Shown piece after piece: positions 16,216-24,911 of a stretch of 37,162 nt of DNA; the first letter of the stretch is position 1, and every line of letters starts with the position of its first letter. The stretch spans positions 1 to 37,162 of the forward strand of contig JAAUQZ010000019.1 of assembly GCA_012033355.1 (NCBI GenBank), written 5' to 3'. A model generated the notes under the pieces. It saw nothing but the letters and a program-made list of their open reading frames with translations, was not told the DNA's origin and ran no database searches. The position numbers and the translations under genes are program-made. Origin of the DNA: Leptolyngbyaceae cyanobacterium RM1_406_9. GTDB taxonomy: Bacteria; Cyanobacteriota; Cyanobacteriia; Elainellales; Elainellaceae.

Positions 16216-19200
16216 ATGTCCTTTGTTGGTCTGCACATTCACAGCGATTATAGTTTGCTAGACGGAGCGAGCCAGTTGCCCAAACTGCTCGATCGCGTCG
16301 TGGAACTGGGAATGCCTGCGATCGCCCTCACCGATCATGGCGTGATGTATGGGGCGATCGAGCTAATCAAAGTTTGTCGCAGCAAAGGAGTCACGCCCAT
16401 TGTCGGTAACGAGATGTACATCATCAACGGCGACATCACCAAGCAGGAACGCCGCCCTCGCTATCATCAGGTTGTGCTGGCCAAAAACACGCAGGGCTAC
16501 AAAAATTTAGTCAAACTCACCACCGTTTCTCACCTGCAAGGTACGCAGGGTAAAGGAATTTTCTCGCGACCCTGCATCAACAAAGAACTCTTAGAGCAAT
16601 ATCACGAAGGGCTGATCGTCACGAGTGCCTGCTTGGGCGGCGAAGTGCCCCAGGCAATCATGCAGGGCAGACCCGAAATTGCCCGTCGAATCGCGCAGTG
16701 GTACAAAGATCTGTTTGGCGGCGACTATTACCTGGAAATTCAGGATCACGGTTCTCAGGAAGATCGCATTGTTAACGTCGAGATTATCAAGATTGCCCGT
16801 GAGCTAGACATCAAGATCATTGCGACAAATGACTCTCACTACATTTCCTGCTTTGACGTAGAGGCACACGATGCGCTGCTCTGCATTCAAACCGGAAAGC
16901 TGATTACCGAAGATAAGCGGCTGCGCTATAGCGGCACAGAATATCTTAAGTCAGCCGATGAGATGCGGCAACTGTTTCGCGATCATTTGACCGATGAAGT
17001 GATTGAGGAGGCGATCGCCACCACCTTAGAAGTCGCTGAAAAAATTGAACCCTACGAAGGGCTGCTGGGCGAACCGCGCATTCCCGACTATCCTGTTCCC
17101 TCAGGGCACACCGCCGACACGTATCTTGAAGAAGTCACCTGGAAAGGACTGCTCGAAAGACGCAACTGCACCTCCCGTGAGCAAATCGACTCCGCTTACC
17201 GAGAGCGGCTGGAGTATGAACTGAAAATGATGCAGCAAATGGGGTTCTCCACCTACTTCCTGGTGGTGTGGGACTACATTAAATTTGCCAGAGATCACCG
17301 CATTCCCGTTGGGCCAGGACGAGGCTCCGCCGCTGGCTCTCTGGTTGCCTATGCGTTGCGAATTACCAACATTGACCCGGTACATCACGGCTTGCTGTTC
17401 GAGCGATTTCTCAACCCAGAGCGGAAGTCAATGCCGGATATCGACACCGACTTCTGCATCGATCGCCGCGATGAAGTGATCCGCTACGTCACCGACAAAT
17501 ACGGCACCGAACGAGTCGCCCAAATCATCACCTACAACCGCATGACCTCCAAAGCTGTGCTAAAGGACGTAGCGCGGGTGCTGGATATTCCCTACGGTGA
17601 TGCCGACCGCATGGCGAAAATGATCCCGGTCGTTCGGGGGAAACCCACCAAGCTAGCGGTGATGGTGTCCGACAAAACCCCTGCCCCCGAATTCAAAGAA
17701 AAGTACGAAAAAGAGCCGCAGGTGCGCCACTGGCTCGACATGGCCATGCGAATCGAAGGCACCAACAAGAGCGTCGGCATTCATGCAGCCGGGGTTGTGA
17801 TCTCGGCAGACCCGTTAGACGAAATTGTGCCCTTGCAGCGCAACGCTGATGGAGCCGTATTCACGCAATACTTCATGGAAGATATCGAATCCCTGGGTTT
17901 GCTGAAGATGGACTTTCTGGGGCTAAAGAATCTAACCACGATCCAGAAAGCGGTGGACTTGATCGAGCAGACTCACAAGCAGTTGGTTGATCTGGATAAC
18001 CTGCCGTTGGATGATCCTAAGAGCTATGGGCTACTTGCAAAAGGTGCATTAGAAGGGATCTTCCAGCTTGAATCGTCAGGAATGCGGCAGATTGTGCGGG
18101 ACTTGAAGCCTTCTGGTTTAGAAGACATTTCTTCTGTGTTGGCGCTCTATCGTCCAGGCCCGCTCGATGCCGGACTGATTCCCAAATTTATCAATCGCAA
18201 ACACGGGCGCGAAAAAATTGACTACCCGCACCACATCCTGGAACCCATCCTGAACGAAACCTACGGAATCATGGTCTACCAGGAGCAGATTATGAAAATT
18301 GCTCAGGACATGGCAGGCTATTCGCTGGGGCAAGCCGACCTGTTGCGCCGAGCGATGGGTAAAAAGAAAGTCTCCGAAATGCAAAAGCACCGTGAAATCT
18401 TTATCGACGGAGCCGCCCAAAACGGAGTCAAGCCCAAGATCGCCGAAGAATTGTTTGACCAGATGGTGCTGTTTGCCGAGTATTGCTTCAACAAAAGCCA
18501 CTCGACCGCCTATGGTTACGTCACGTTCCAGACGGCGTACCTGAAGGCAAACTATCCCGTTGAATATATGGCGGCACTGTTGACTTCTAACAGCGGCGAC
18601 CAGGACAAGGTGCAGAAGTACCTCAGTACCTGCGTCTCCATGGGAATTGTGGTAGAGCCGCCCCACGTCAACCGCTCTGGTGTAGACTTCACGCCCTTAA
18701 AGAACAGCATTTTGTTTGGACTGTCGGCGGTGCGAAATGTGGGTCAGGGGGCGATCGAGTGCATTCTGGCGGTGCGGGAACAGGGCGGCCCGTTTGAGTC
18801 GCTGGCAGATTTGTGCGATCGCATCACTTGCCCCGAAGACCCCAACATCGACCCCCGCGCTGTCAACCGTCGCGCCCTGGAAGCCCTAATTCAGTGTGGA
18901 GCAATGGACTGCTTCACCCCCAATCGCAACCAATTGACCCACGACCTGGACTATGTGCTGGACTGGGCCCAGTCTCGCGCTAAAGATCGAGCGATCGGTC
19001 AGGGCAATCTGTTCGATATGCTGGGCGACACTTCAATGGGCAGCACCAACTTTGAGGCAGTTCCCAAAGCCCCCCCGGTCGAAGACTTTCCGCCCCAGGA
19101 AAAGCTGAAGCTAGAGAAAGAGCTACTGGGTTTCTATATCTCTGACCATCCGCTCAAATCTGTGCAGCAAGCGGCTAAAGTTTTGGCTCCAATTAACCTG

Positions 19201-19743
19201 GGCGACCTGGGCGATCTGCCCGATAACGTGATGCTGAGTGCGATCGCCATGATTGCCTCAATCAAGCCCGTGACGACCAAGAAGGGCGATCGCATGGCCA
19301 TTCTCGTTTTAGAAGACCTGACCGGACAAGCCGAAGCCGTCGTCTTCCCCAAATCCTTTGAGCGCATCGGCAACTACCTGATCGTCGATGCCCGCCTGAT
19401 GGTCTGGGGCAAAGTCGATCGCCGCGACGATCGCGCCCAGCTAATCGTTGAAGACGCAGAACCCGTTGAAGCTGTGCAAATGGTGATGGTCGAGCTAGAC
19501 TGCCAGCAGGCTAGAGATGGGCAGGAACAGTATCGCCTCAAGTCCATCTTGCTAGACCAGGCACCCGAAGAATCTAAGGCAAAAGTCCCGGTAGTGGCGA
19601 TCGTCACCGACAACCACCAGCGCCAATTCGTCCGCCTCGGCTCCCGCTTCCGCGTCCAAGATCCCAACGCCGCCGTAAATGCCCTAAAACAAGCCAACTT
19701 CGAGCGAGTCTGGACATCTGCCCTAACCGCAGAGTTGTCCTAG
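16216..19743 (+). CDS. dnaE: DNA polymerase III alpha subunit, unsplit and intein-free
   Basis: 1175 residues, full length, ATG at 16216. DnaE is the replicative polymerase. The N-terminal PHP domain starts [16 protein letters not shown] (2-17). The palm motif [13 protein letters not shown] holds two catalytic aspartates (Asp408, Asp410). The finger and helix-hairpin-helix regions follow ([18 protein letters not shown]), and the C-terminal OB fold is recognisable ([18 protein letters not shown]). In many cyanobacteria dnaE is cut into two genes by a split intein at the junction EY/CFN. Here the host junction reads [15 protein letters not shown], uninterrupted at Tyr756-Cys757. An inverted repeat with a T tract just downstream (19774-19797) may end the transcript. 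Confidence 0.97.
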   Translation: MSFVGLHIHSDYSLLDGASQLPKLLDRVVELGMPAIALTDHGVMYGAIELIKVCRSKGVTPIVGNEMYIINGDITKQERRPRYHQVVLAKNTQGYKNLVKLTTVSHLQGTQGKGIFSRPCINKELLEQYHEGLIVTSACLGGEVPQAIMQGRPEIARRIAQWYKDLFGGDYYLEIQDHGSQEDRIVNVEIIKIARELDIKIIATNDSHYISCFDVEAHDALLCIQTGKLITEDKRLRYSGTEYLKSADEMRQLFRDHLTDEVIEEAIATTLEVAEKIEPYEGLLGEPRIPDYPVPSGHTADTYLEEVTWKGLLERRNCTSREQIDSAYRERLEYELKMMQQMGFSTYFLVVWDYIKFARDHRIPVGPGRGSAAGSLVAYALRITNIDPVHHGLLFERFLNPERKSMPDIDTDFCIDRRDEVIRYVTDKYGTERVAQIITYNRMTSKAVLKDVARVLDIPYGDADRMAKMIPVVRGKPTKLAVMVSDKTPAPEFKEKYEKEPQVRHWLDMAMRIEGTNKSVGIHAAGVVISADPLDEIVPLQRNADGAVFTQYFMEDIESLGLLKMDFLGLKNLTTIQKAVDLIEQTHKQLVDLDNLPLDDPKSYGLLAKGALEGIFQLESSGMRQIVRDLKPSGLEDISSVLALYRPGPLDAGLIPKFINRKHGREKIDYPHHILEPILNETYGIMVYQEQIMKIAQDMAGYSLGQADLLRRAMGKKKVSEMQKHREIFIDGAAQNGVKPKIAEELFDQMVLFAEYCFNKSHSTAYGYVTFQTAYLKANYPVEYMAALLTSNSGDQDKVQKYLSTCVSMGIVVEPPHVNRSGVDFTPLKNSILFGLSAVRNVGQGAIECILAVREQGGPFESLADLCDRITCPEDPNIDPRAVNRRALEALIQCGAMDCFTPNRNQLTHDLDYVLDWAQSRAKDRAIGQGNLFDMLGDTSMGSTNFEAVPKAPPVEDFPPQEKLKLEKELLGFYISDHPLKSVQQAAKVLAPINLGDLGDLPDNVMLSAIAMIASIKPVTTKKGDRMAILVLEDLTGQAEAVVFPKSFERIGNYLIVDARLMVWGKVDRRDDRAQLIVEDAEPVEAVQMVMVELDCQQARDGQEQYRLKSILLDQAPEESKAKVPVVAIVTDNHQRQFVRLGSRFRVQDPNAAVNALKQANFERVWTSALTAELS

Positions 19744-19773
19744 CTCAATAAAGCTGAGATATATTCAGGGTAT

Positions 19774-19797
19774 AAAGTGAATCGCACATCACTTTTT
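19774..19797 (+). promoter_or_regulatory. Inverted repeat with T tract: dnaE terminator or toxin-antitoxin operator
   Basis: AAAGTGA (19774-19780) and TCACTTT (19789-19795) are perfect arms around 8 bases, running into five T (19793-19797). It can be read as a weak intrinsic terminator for dnaE. It also sits 32-55 bases upstream of the antitoxin start, where toxin-antitoxin operons carry their own operator. Confidence 0.45.
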
Positions 19798-19828
19798 CTG
19801 GAGCTTACTATTAGGCGGTTAGAGAATT

Positions 19829-20065
19829 ATGATCCCAGTTAACGAAGCTCAACAGTCGTTACAAGATTTGATTGATTCTGTCAGTCAGTCGCATCAACCG
19901 ATTGTAATTGCAGGACAAAATAGCAATGCAGTGCTGTTGTCTGAAGCAGATTGGGCAGCGGTACAGGAAACCCTATATCTTCTCTCAGTTCCAGGAATGC
20001 GGGAGTCAATTCGAGAAGGATTGGCAACACCGATAGAAGAGTGCGATCGCGAGTTAGAGTGGTGA
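19829..20065 (+). CDS. Type II antitoxin, Phd/YefM (RelB-like) family
   Basis: 78 residues, ATG at 19829. The N-terminus IPVNEAQQSLQDLIDSV is the Phd/YefM DNA-binding fold, followed by the strand PIVIAGQNSNAVLLSEADW. The C-terminal helical tail (VPGMRESIREGLATPIEEC) would wrap the toxin. It neutralises the downstream YoeB-like toxin and probably represses the operon. Its stop TGA (20063-20065) overlaps the toxin GTG in the quartet GTGA, so the two are translationally coupled. This is the first gene of an accessory patch after dnaE. Confidence 0.9.
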   Translation: MIPVNEAQQSLQDLIDSVSQSHQPIVIAGQNSNAVLLSEADWAAVQETLYLLSVPGMRESIREGLATPIEECDRELEW

Positions 20066-20325
20066 GTTGGAAGCTGGTCTACACCAAACAAGCTCAAAAA
20101 GATGCTAAGAAATTGTCTTCTAGCAATCTACGAGACAAGGCACAAGCGCTACTCGATATCATTCAAGCCAATCCATTTGAAAATCCACCACCCTATGAAA
20201 AGTTGGTAGGTGATTTAGAGGGTGCATATTCACGGCGAATCAACATTCAACATCGGCTTGTGTACGAGGTGATTGAAGCCGAGAACACGGTAAAAATTTT
20301 GCGAATGTGGACACATTATGAGTAG
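20062..20325 (+). CDS. Type II toxin, YoeB/Txe family mRNA interferase
   Basis: 87 residues from the GTG at 20062, which lies in the GTGA overlap with the antitoxin; the frame is open further upstream but that part lies inside the antitoxin gene. YoeB toxins cut mRNA in the ribosomal A site. The sequence shows LVYTKQAQKDAKKL, NPFENPPPYEKLVGDLEGAY, the diagnostic SRRINIQHRLVYEV with the catalytic Arg, and the C-terminal RMWTHYE with the His-Tyr pair used in catalysis. The toxin therefore looks active. Confidence 0.92.
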   Translation: MSWKLVYTKQAQKDAKKLSSSNLRDKAQALLDIIQANPFENPPPYEKLVGDLEGAYSRRINIQHRLVYEVIEAENTVKILRMWTHYE

Positions 20326-20522
20326 CGGTTTAACAGAGCATAGATTGCGACATCCTATCGTTGTGTTTGAAGTCATGGATTTTTGGGGATTGTAAGCATC
20401 CTATGCCTGTCTATCTCCGACCATACATCTAAAGCTACTGATTGAAATGTAGTGTCGATATGTCTGCTAATATTTGGAGCTAAGTTGTAGCAATCTTAAT
20501 TCGTGATATGAGAACTAGATAG

Positions 20523-22113
20523 ATGTTGAACAACTGGGATTGGTTAAGTTATCATCTGGGCAGTACAAAATCGTAAAGGTTTTTCTAAGCGTGCCATTTC
20601 AAAGTGAAATTAGGCCTTCTCAAGTCAATGACCTTCTTGAGAAAGTTCAAAATAAAAATTATGGCAAATACCTAATTAAAATTTCTATTGAAAAAGCTCG
20701 TGCTTTTCAAGGAAAATCAATAAGTTTTGATTTTCCCATAACAGCTATTGTAGGAGTAAATGGCGGCGGCAAAACAACAGTTTTAGGTGCAGCAGCATGT
20801 GCTTATAAGACAGTTAAGCCATCATTGTTCTTTGCAAAAAGTGGTCGGTTTGACTCAAGTATGCAAAATTGGAAGTTTGAATATGAATTAATAGATAAAC
20901 AAGTACGAGCATCCGATACTATTAGGCGTACTGCCAAATTTGCTCGCTCTAAATGGTCACGCGAGTGGAAGGTTGACTTGGATAAAGAAAGAGCAGTAGC
21001 CGTATTTGGAGTATCTAGAACTGTACCAGCAAATGAACGTCCAGAACTTCAACGATGTGCATCTAATTCTTTTGATGTAGCTCCAGAATCTATTGAGGAA
21101 ATTAGTTCGGGCGTTGCGGGAGCTGTAGCTAGCATTCTTGATAAGGATATATCTGCATTCTCATTTTGCGTGTAGATACTCGTGGACGAGTTACGCTACT
21201 TGCTGGACAAACTTTGTCAGGAGACTCTTATTCGGAGTTTCATTTTGGTGCTGGAGAATCAAGCATCATCCGCATGGCAATCAAATTAGAAACAATACCA
21301 GAAAATTCACTTGTACTTATTGAGGAAATAGAAAATGGACTTCATCCTGTTGCAACTGTCCGGATGGTTGAATATTTAATTGACTTAGCTCTACGAAGGA
21401 AAATTCAAGTCATTTTCACTACACATTCAAACGATGCACTTAAACCATTGCCTGACAAGGCAATATGGGCAGCCGCGAATGGCAGCTTGTATCAGGGTAA
21501 GTTAGATATTGGTTCTCTTCGTGCAATTAGTGGACAGATAGATTCCCAACTTGTTGTATTTGTTGAGGATAATTTTGCTCGAACTTGGGTAGAGGAAATT
21601 TTACGCTCTTTAACTGGAGTAGCTATGGATGCTGTTAGTGTTCATGCAATGGAAGGAGATGGAACAGCAGTAACAGTGCATCGAGGTCGGAAATTTGATC
21701 CCAGTGTGTCTCAGCCGTCAGTTTGTTTAATTGACGGCGATTCTAAACAACTAGAGTCTACAGCAGACTCTATATATCGTCTTCCTGGGCAAAGTCCAGA
21801 ATCCTACATTTATGACAAGGTAGTTGAGAAATTAGATGAAGTGTCAGGAGAACTGGCTGTAGCATTATTGCGTCCTTATGAAGAAGAGGCAAAAGTTGCA
21901 GAAATTGTTCGGAGCGTGCGTAACACAAATCGAGACTCTCACTTGCTCTATTCTCAAGTAGGTAGAAAACTTGGACTCATTCCAGAAGCACGAGTTAGAG
22001 AGGCATTTATTACTCTTTGGGCACGCACATTTCCAGATGAAGTCCAAGCCATTACGCAACCTTTTCTAGATAAAATTCCTCTAGAGAACAGTCAAATAAG
22101 TATTGCCAGGTAA
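20523..22113 (+). pseudogene. ABC-type AAA ATPase with TOPRIM-like C-terminus (OLD-like), interrupted by one or two frameshifts
   Basis: Two long frames make one protein of about 524-530 residues. The first part (from TTG 20540) has KYLIKISIEKARAFQGKSI and Walker A GVNGGGKTT, then VAVFGVSRTVP. It stops at TAG 21173-21175 after SAFSFCV. The second part starts in the -1 frame at RVDTRGRVTLLAG and carries FGAGESS (signature loop), LVLIEEIENGLHP (Walker B and D loop) and FTTHSNDA (switch His). A C-terminal part with VVFVEDNFARTWVEE and VCLIDGDSK has the Glu and Asp-x-Asp of a TOPRIM metal site. One T added to T4 at 21164-21167 joins the halves. A start at ATG 20523 (MLNNWDW) would need one more base near 20544. 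OLD-family proteins are ATP-regulated nucleases, several of them anti-phage. AT-rich relative to dnaE, so probably acquired. Confidence 0.75.
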
Positions 22114-22304
22114 GCTTATACAGGTTTAATCTTACCTAGGTCTATTAGGTCTAGCGGTAATTTTGCACCATTCCACTATTTCTAGAACCGAATGTAGTCA
22201 AGTAGAAGGAGCGATCGCCCCTGATCAAAACTTTCACAGCACTATTGATTGGAGTAATAATGAGGCGCGATCGCCCTTCGATAAAAGGCAAAAAGGCGGT
22301 AGTC

Positions 22305-22727
22305 ATGAGTACTCAAATCACAATTACTTTGCCAGACGAGGTTTACCAACGTGCTGAACGCTTTGCACGGTTAGCGAACCGGGATGTTGCGAGTGTCTTG
22401 TCAGATACGATTGAACTCTCTATTCCATCGATTAGAGCAGATAATTCTGATCTTGAGTCTATTTCCAACCTTTCTGATGAACAGGTGCTAGCGCTAACAG
22501 AGCTACAGATGGAACCAGACCAGGATGTTCGGTTAAGCGAGTTACTCGATCGCCAACAAGCAGTCCTTCTACTTGAAAATGAGCGACTAGAACTGCAATC
22601 ACTGATGCAAATCTATCAGGAAGGGCTACTGCGAAAAGCAACTGCCCTCAGTGAGGCTGTGAAGCGCGGGTTGATTGAGCCTTTGCATCATAGCGTCAAC
22701 CATTCCCGATCGCACTTTCGCCAATAG
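22305..22727 (+). CDS. Ribbon-helix-helix (CopG-like) protein, possible orphan antitoxin
   Basis: 140 residues from the ATG at 22305; the frame is open upstream but MSTQITITLPDEVYQRAERF is the natural start. Residues 3-45 form the ribbon-helix-helix DNA-binding fold. Residues 60-130 contain ALTELQMEPDQDVRLSELL and a long helix, a pattern I recall from cyanobacterial proteins paired with a downstream endonuclease or toxin. No partner gene follows here: the frame runs 40 bases into the convergent photolyase gene, and its last 10 residues (VNHSRSHFRQ) look like read-on sequence. The gene is probably a leftover of a two-gene unit. Confidence 0.7.
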   Translation: MSTQITITLPDEVYQRAERFARLANRDVASVLSDTIELSIPSIRADNSDLESISNLSDEQVLALTELQMEPDQDVRLSELLDRQQAVLLLENERLELQSLMQIYQEGLLRKATALSEAVKRGLIEPLHHSVNHSRSHFRQ

Positions 22728-23098
22728 TGAGAAAACCGTCTGGGACGGCTATCTATCGTTGGATAAACTTCAGGATAGGTGATTAAACTGGTGTATCTCA
22801 GCAACTCATCTTGCCAGGATTTGATCAGATGATTTGGCGTTTCGGTGGTGACGACTTCGTTTACCTCATAGTCGGTGATGAGTTGCCGCAAAACGGCTAC
22901 CGTTTCTCCTTTGTAGATTTCAATGTTGGGAATTTCTAGAAGTGATTCGTAGATGAATTGGATGCGGTGTTTGGCGATCGCCCACTGTTGCAAGTAGTCT
23001 ACATCAAACACATACACTCTCGGCGCATCGGCGTAGTCTTGCACCATCTGATGCTGAGGATTTAGGCCGTCTTCGTTAAACCAAATTAAAGCAGCCAT
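22688..23098 (-). CDS. Photolyase/cryptochrome alpha/beta (N-terminal type) domain as a separate protein
   Basis: 136 residues. The fold is the Rossmann-like antenna domain of DNA photolyases: MAALIWFNEDGLNPQHQMVQ, then PRVYVFDVDYLQQW, KHRIQFIYESLLEI and VNEVVTTETPNH. It lacks the FAD domain, which is encoded by the gene just upstream on the same strand (23102-23917). Only three bases separate that gene's stop from this ATG, so the two are translated together and probably form one two-chain enzyme. The order is reversed relative to a normal photolyase, in which the alpha/beta domain comes first. The 3' end overlaps the convergent ribbon-helix-helix gene by 40 bases. Confidence 0.82.
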   Translation of the reverse strand: MAALIWFNEDGLNPQHQMVQDYADAPRVYVFDVDYLQQWAIAKHRIQFIYESLLEIPNIEIYKGETVAVLRQLITDYEVNEVVTTETPNHLIKSWQDELLRYTSLITYPEVYPTIDSRPRRFSHYWRKCDREWLTL

Positions 23099-23101
23099 AG
23101 A

Positions 23102-23917
23102 TTATCGATAGCTCCCAGAGGTGCGGCTCCGTTCCGGCTGATACTCGCCGCCAAATAGCTGTTCCGAAAGTTCTTCGTAGGAATAGTTGAACGGATCGCC
23201 TTTGCGCGGATCACCTGGCAGCACCGATCCGGCGTAGCGCTCCAGATTTTCTCGGTTAAAGATGTAAGGCTTGTGGGAAAAAGTGGAGGCAACCCACTGC
23301 CAGGAAAGATGGTTGCTGGCAAAATCGCCATCAATCAGCAGCCCGTACATCCAGTCTGCGCCTGCCCGCCAGGAAACGCGGCGAAAGTGAACGATGTAGC
23401 TTGCCAGATACATCCGGGCGTGGTTGTGCAAATACCCCGTTTCCTTCAGCATGGCGATGAAGGTATCCATTGAGGGAATGCCCGTTTCACCGTTGGCGAT
23501 GTCTTCAGGCAGCGTCGTTTGGTGCTGGCGCATGGAGACTTTGGGCTTTTCCATGTCCTTGAGAATGCGATCGCCCTCTTCTTCATAAACCAGATGAAAA
23601 AACGCCCGCCACGCTAACTCTGAGACAAACTTTTCCACCGAGTTAGACTTGCCGCGCTTCAACGCCCACTGCCGCACCTCCTCTAGTTCGATGCAGCCGC
23701 GACTAATGTAGGGAGAAAGCCGTCCTACCTCTCCGTCCAAAAAGTTTCGCTGCTTGCCATATTTCTCAAGCTGAAACTGCTCTAATCTTTCTAGACCCGC
23801 CGATCGCCCACCGGGATAAGGAGACAAAACGCCCGCATCTTCAAGAAAGGGGAACTCCGCTTGCAGATAATCTGCGATCGCCGCTCTCCCTTCCAAATCT
23901 GTCCTTAACCGCTTCAT
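23102..23917 (-). CDS. FAD-binding domain of DNA photolyase/cryptochrome as a separate protein
   Basis: 271 residues, ATG at 23917. The sequence matches the helical FAD-binding half of the photolyase family: SPYPGGRSAGLERLEQF, RNFLDGEVGRLSPYISRGCI, ELAWRAFFHLVYEE, GIPSMDTFIAMLKETGYLHN (the usual MR-L-x-TG-x2-HN region), ARMYLASYIVHF and GLLIDGDFASNHLSWQW. Together these form the FAD pocket and lesion-binding surface. There is no alpha/beta domain; that is the next gene downstream (22688-23098). It is divergent from pabC. Repair of UV photoproducts is the likely role; which lesion cannot be told. Confidence 0.88.
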   Translation of the reverse strand: MKRLRTDLEGRAAIADYLQAEFPFLEDAGVLSPYPGGRSAGLERLEQFQLEKYGKQRNFLDGEVGRLSPYISRGCIELEEVRQWALKRGKSNSVEKFVSELAWRAFFHLVYEEEGDRILKDMEKPKVSMRQHQTTLPEDIANGETGIPSMDTFIAMLKETGYLHNHARMYLASYIVHFRRVSWRAGADWMYGLLIDGDFASNHLSWQWVASTFSHKPYIFNRENLERYAGSVLPGDPRKGDPFNYSYEELSEQLFGGEYQPERSRTSGSYR

Positions 23918-23928
23918 TGTTAAGTTTT

Positions 23929-24825
23929 GTGAATTGCTCTCATGATTCTAACTCAGGCCGTGCCAAACCGCCTCAGCAAGACCAACCCGAACCGCTTTCC
24001 TCCAAAACCTGCTGGTATGACGGCAAGCTAATTCACAGCGGCAAGTTAGAACTAGCCATTGACGATCCGGGGCTGCTGTATGGTGCGACTGCTTTTACGA
24101 CGCTGCGGGTTTATCGGCAGTCTTTAGATGAGCCGTTGACGAATTGGCAGGGTCACTGCGATCGCCTGCAATCCACCGTAGAAGCCTTTAGCTGGAAGGC
24201 TCCTGACTGGCAGCGAGTTCGTTGCGGAGCGGAAATCTTGCGCTCATCTTTTCCAGTGTTGCGAGTTACCCTGTTCCCCGATGGGCGCGAATGGATTACT
24301 GGACGCGCTCTGCCTGAAAATTTGGCGTTTCTGCAAAAAAACGGAATTACGGCTTGGCTCTCTCCTGCCACGATGGATCGCTCCCTCGTCTCTCATAAAA
24401 CTGGAAACTATCTCGCTGCCTGGTTAGCCCGACAATCAGCCCAGCGAACTGGCGCACAGGAAGCAATTTTGCTTGATTTTCAGGGAAATTGGCTCGAAAC
24501 CAGCACCGGGAATCTGTGGGGATGGGCGCAAGGTTGCTGGTGGACTCCACCTCTGGAGGCAGGAATTTTGCCGGGATTGATGCGATCGCAACTCATTTCC
24601 TGGCTCAAGTGCCAAAATGAAAGTATTAGAGAGGAACCCTGGAGGGAGGAATTGGTGTCGAGTTTTGAGGCGATCGCCTACAGCAACAGCGTCGTGCAGG
24701 TTGTCCCAATTCACACCGTTCTCTTGCCTACAGGTAGTCTGACCTATGATCCCAATCATCAGGCGTTTCAGCAGTTGCAACAGCTATTCTCAGCTAGCAA
24801 CCCGCAGGTTCCTGATATACGTTAA
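23929..24825 (+). CDS. pabC: Aminotransferase class IV, probable aminodeoxychorismate lyase
   Basis: About 298 residues from the GTG at 23929; a TTG at 23917 is also possible, and neither has a good ribosome-binding site. Fold-type IV PLP enzyme: CWYDGKLIHSGKLELAIDD, GLLYGATAFTTLRVY, the PLP lysine in LVSHKTGNYLAAW, EAILLDFQGNWLETSTGNLW for the phosphate and Glu site, and EAGILPGLMRSQLI. PabC releases pyruvate from aminodeoxychorismate to give p-aminobenzoate for folate. A branched-chain or D-amino acid aminotransferase role is less likely given the sequence length and motif context, but cannot be excluded. ftsH follows after 86 bases. Confidence 0.82.
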   Translation: MNCSHDSNSGRAKPPQQDQPEPLSSKTCWYDGKLIHSGKLELAIDDPGLLYGATAFTTLRVYRQSLDEPLTNWQGHCDRLQSTVEAFSWKAPDWQRVRCGAEILRSSFPVLRVTLFPDGREWITGRALPENLAFLQKNGITAWLSPATMDRSLVSHKTGNYLAAWLARQSAQRTGAQEAILLDFQGNWLETSTGNLWGWAQGCWWTPPLEAGILPGLMRSQLISWLKCQNESIREEPWREELVSSFEAIAYSNSVVQVVPIHTVLLPTGSLTYDPNHQAFQQLQQLFSASNPQVPDIR

Positions 24826-24911
24826 TATTAGTTAACAATAATTAAATCTAAAAATCCGTCTTCGTATCACAATCACAAGACAATCCCAAATTAGTAGGAG
24901 GATACGCCTCA

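Noticed and set aside
18118-18666. 182-codon frame antisense to dnaE
   Set aside because: Shadow of a highly conserved coding region with no ribosome-binding site and no family resemblance.
22137-22153. Direct repeat TAGGTCTA-T-TAGGTCTA after the ATPase gene as an attachment site
   Set aside because: The repeats are only eight bases and adjacent; no integrase or matching distal copy is visible.
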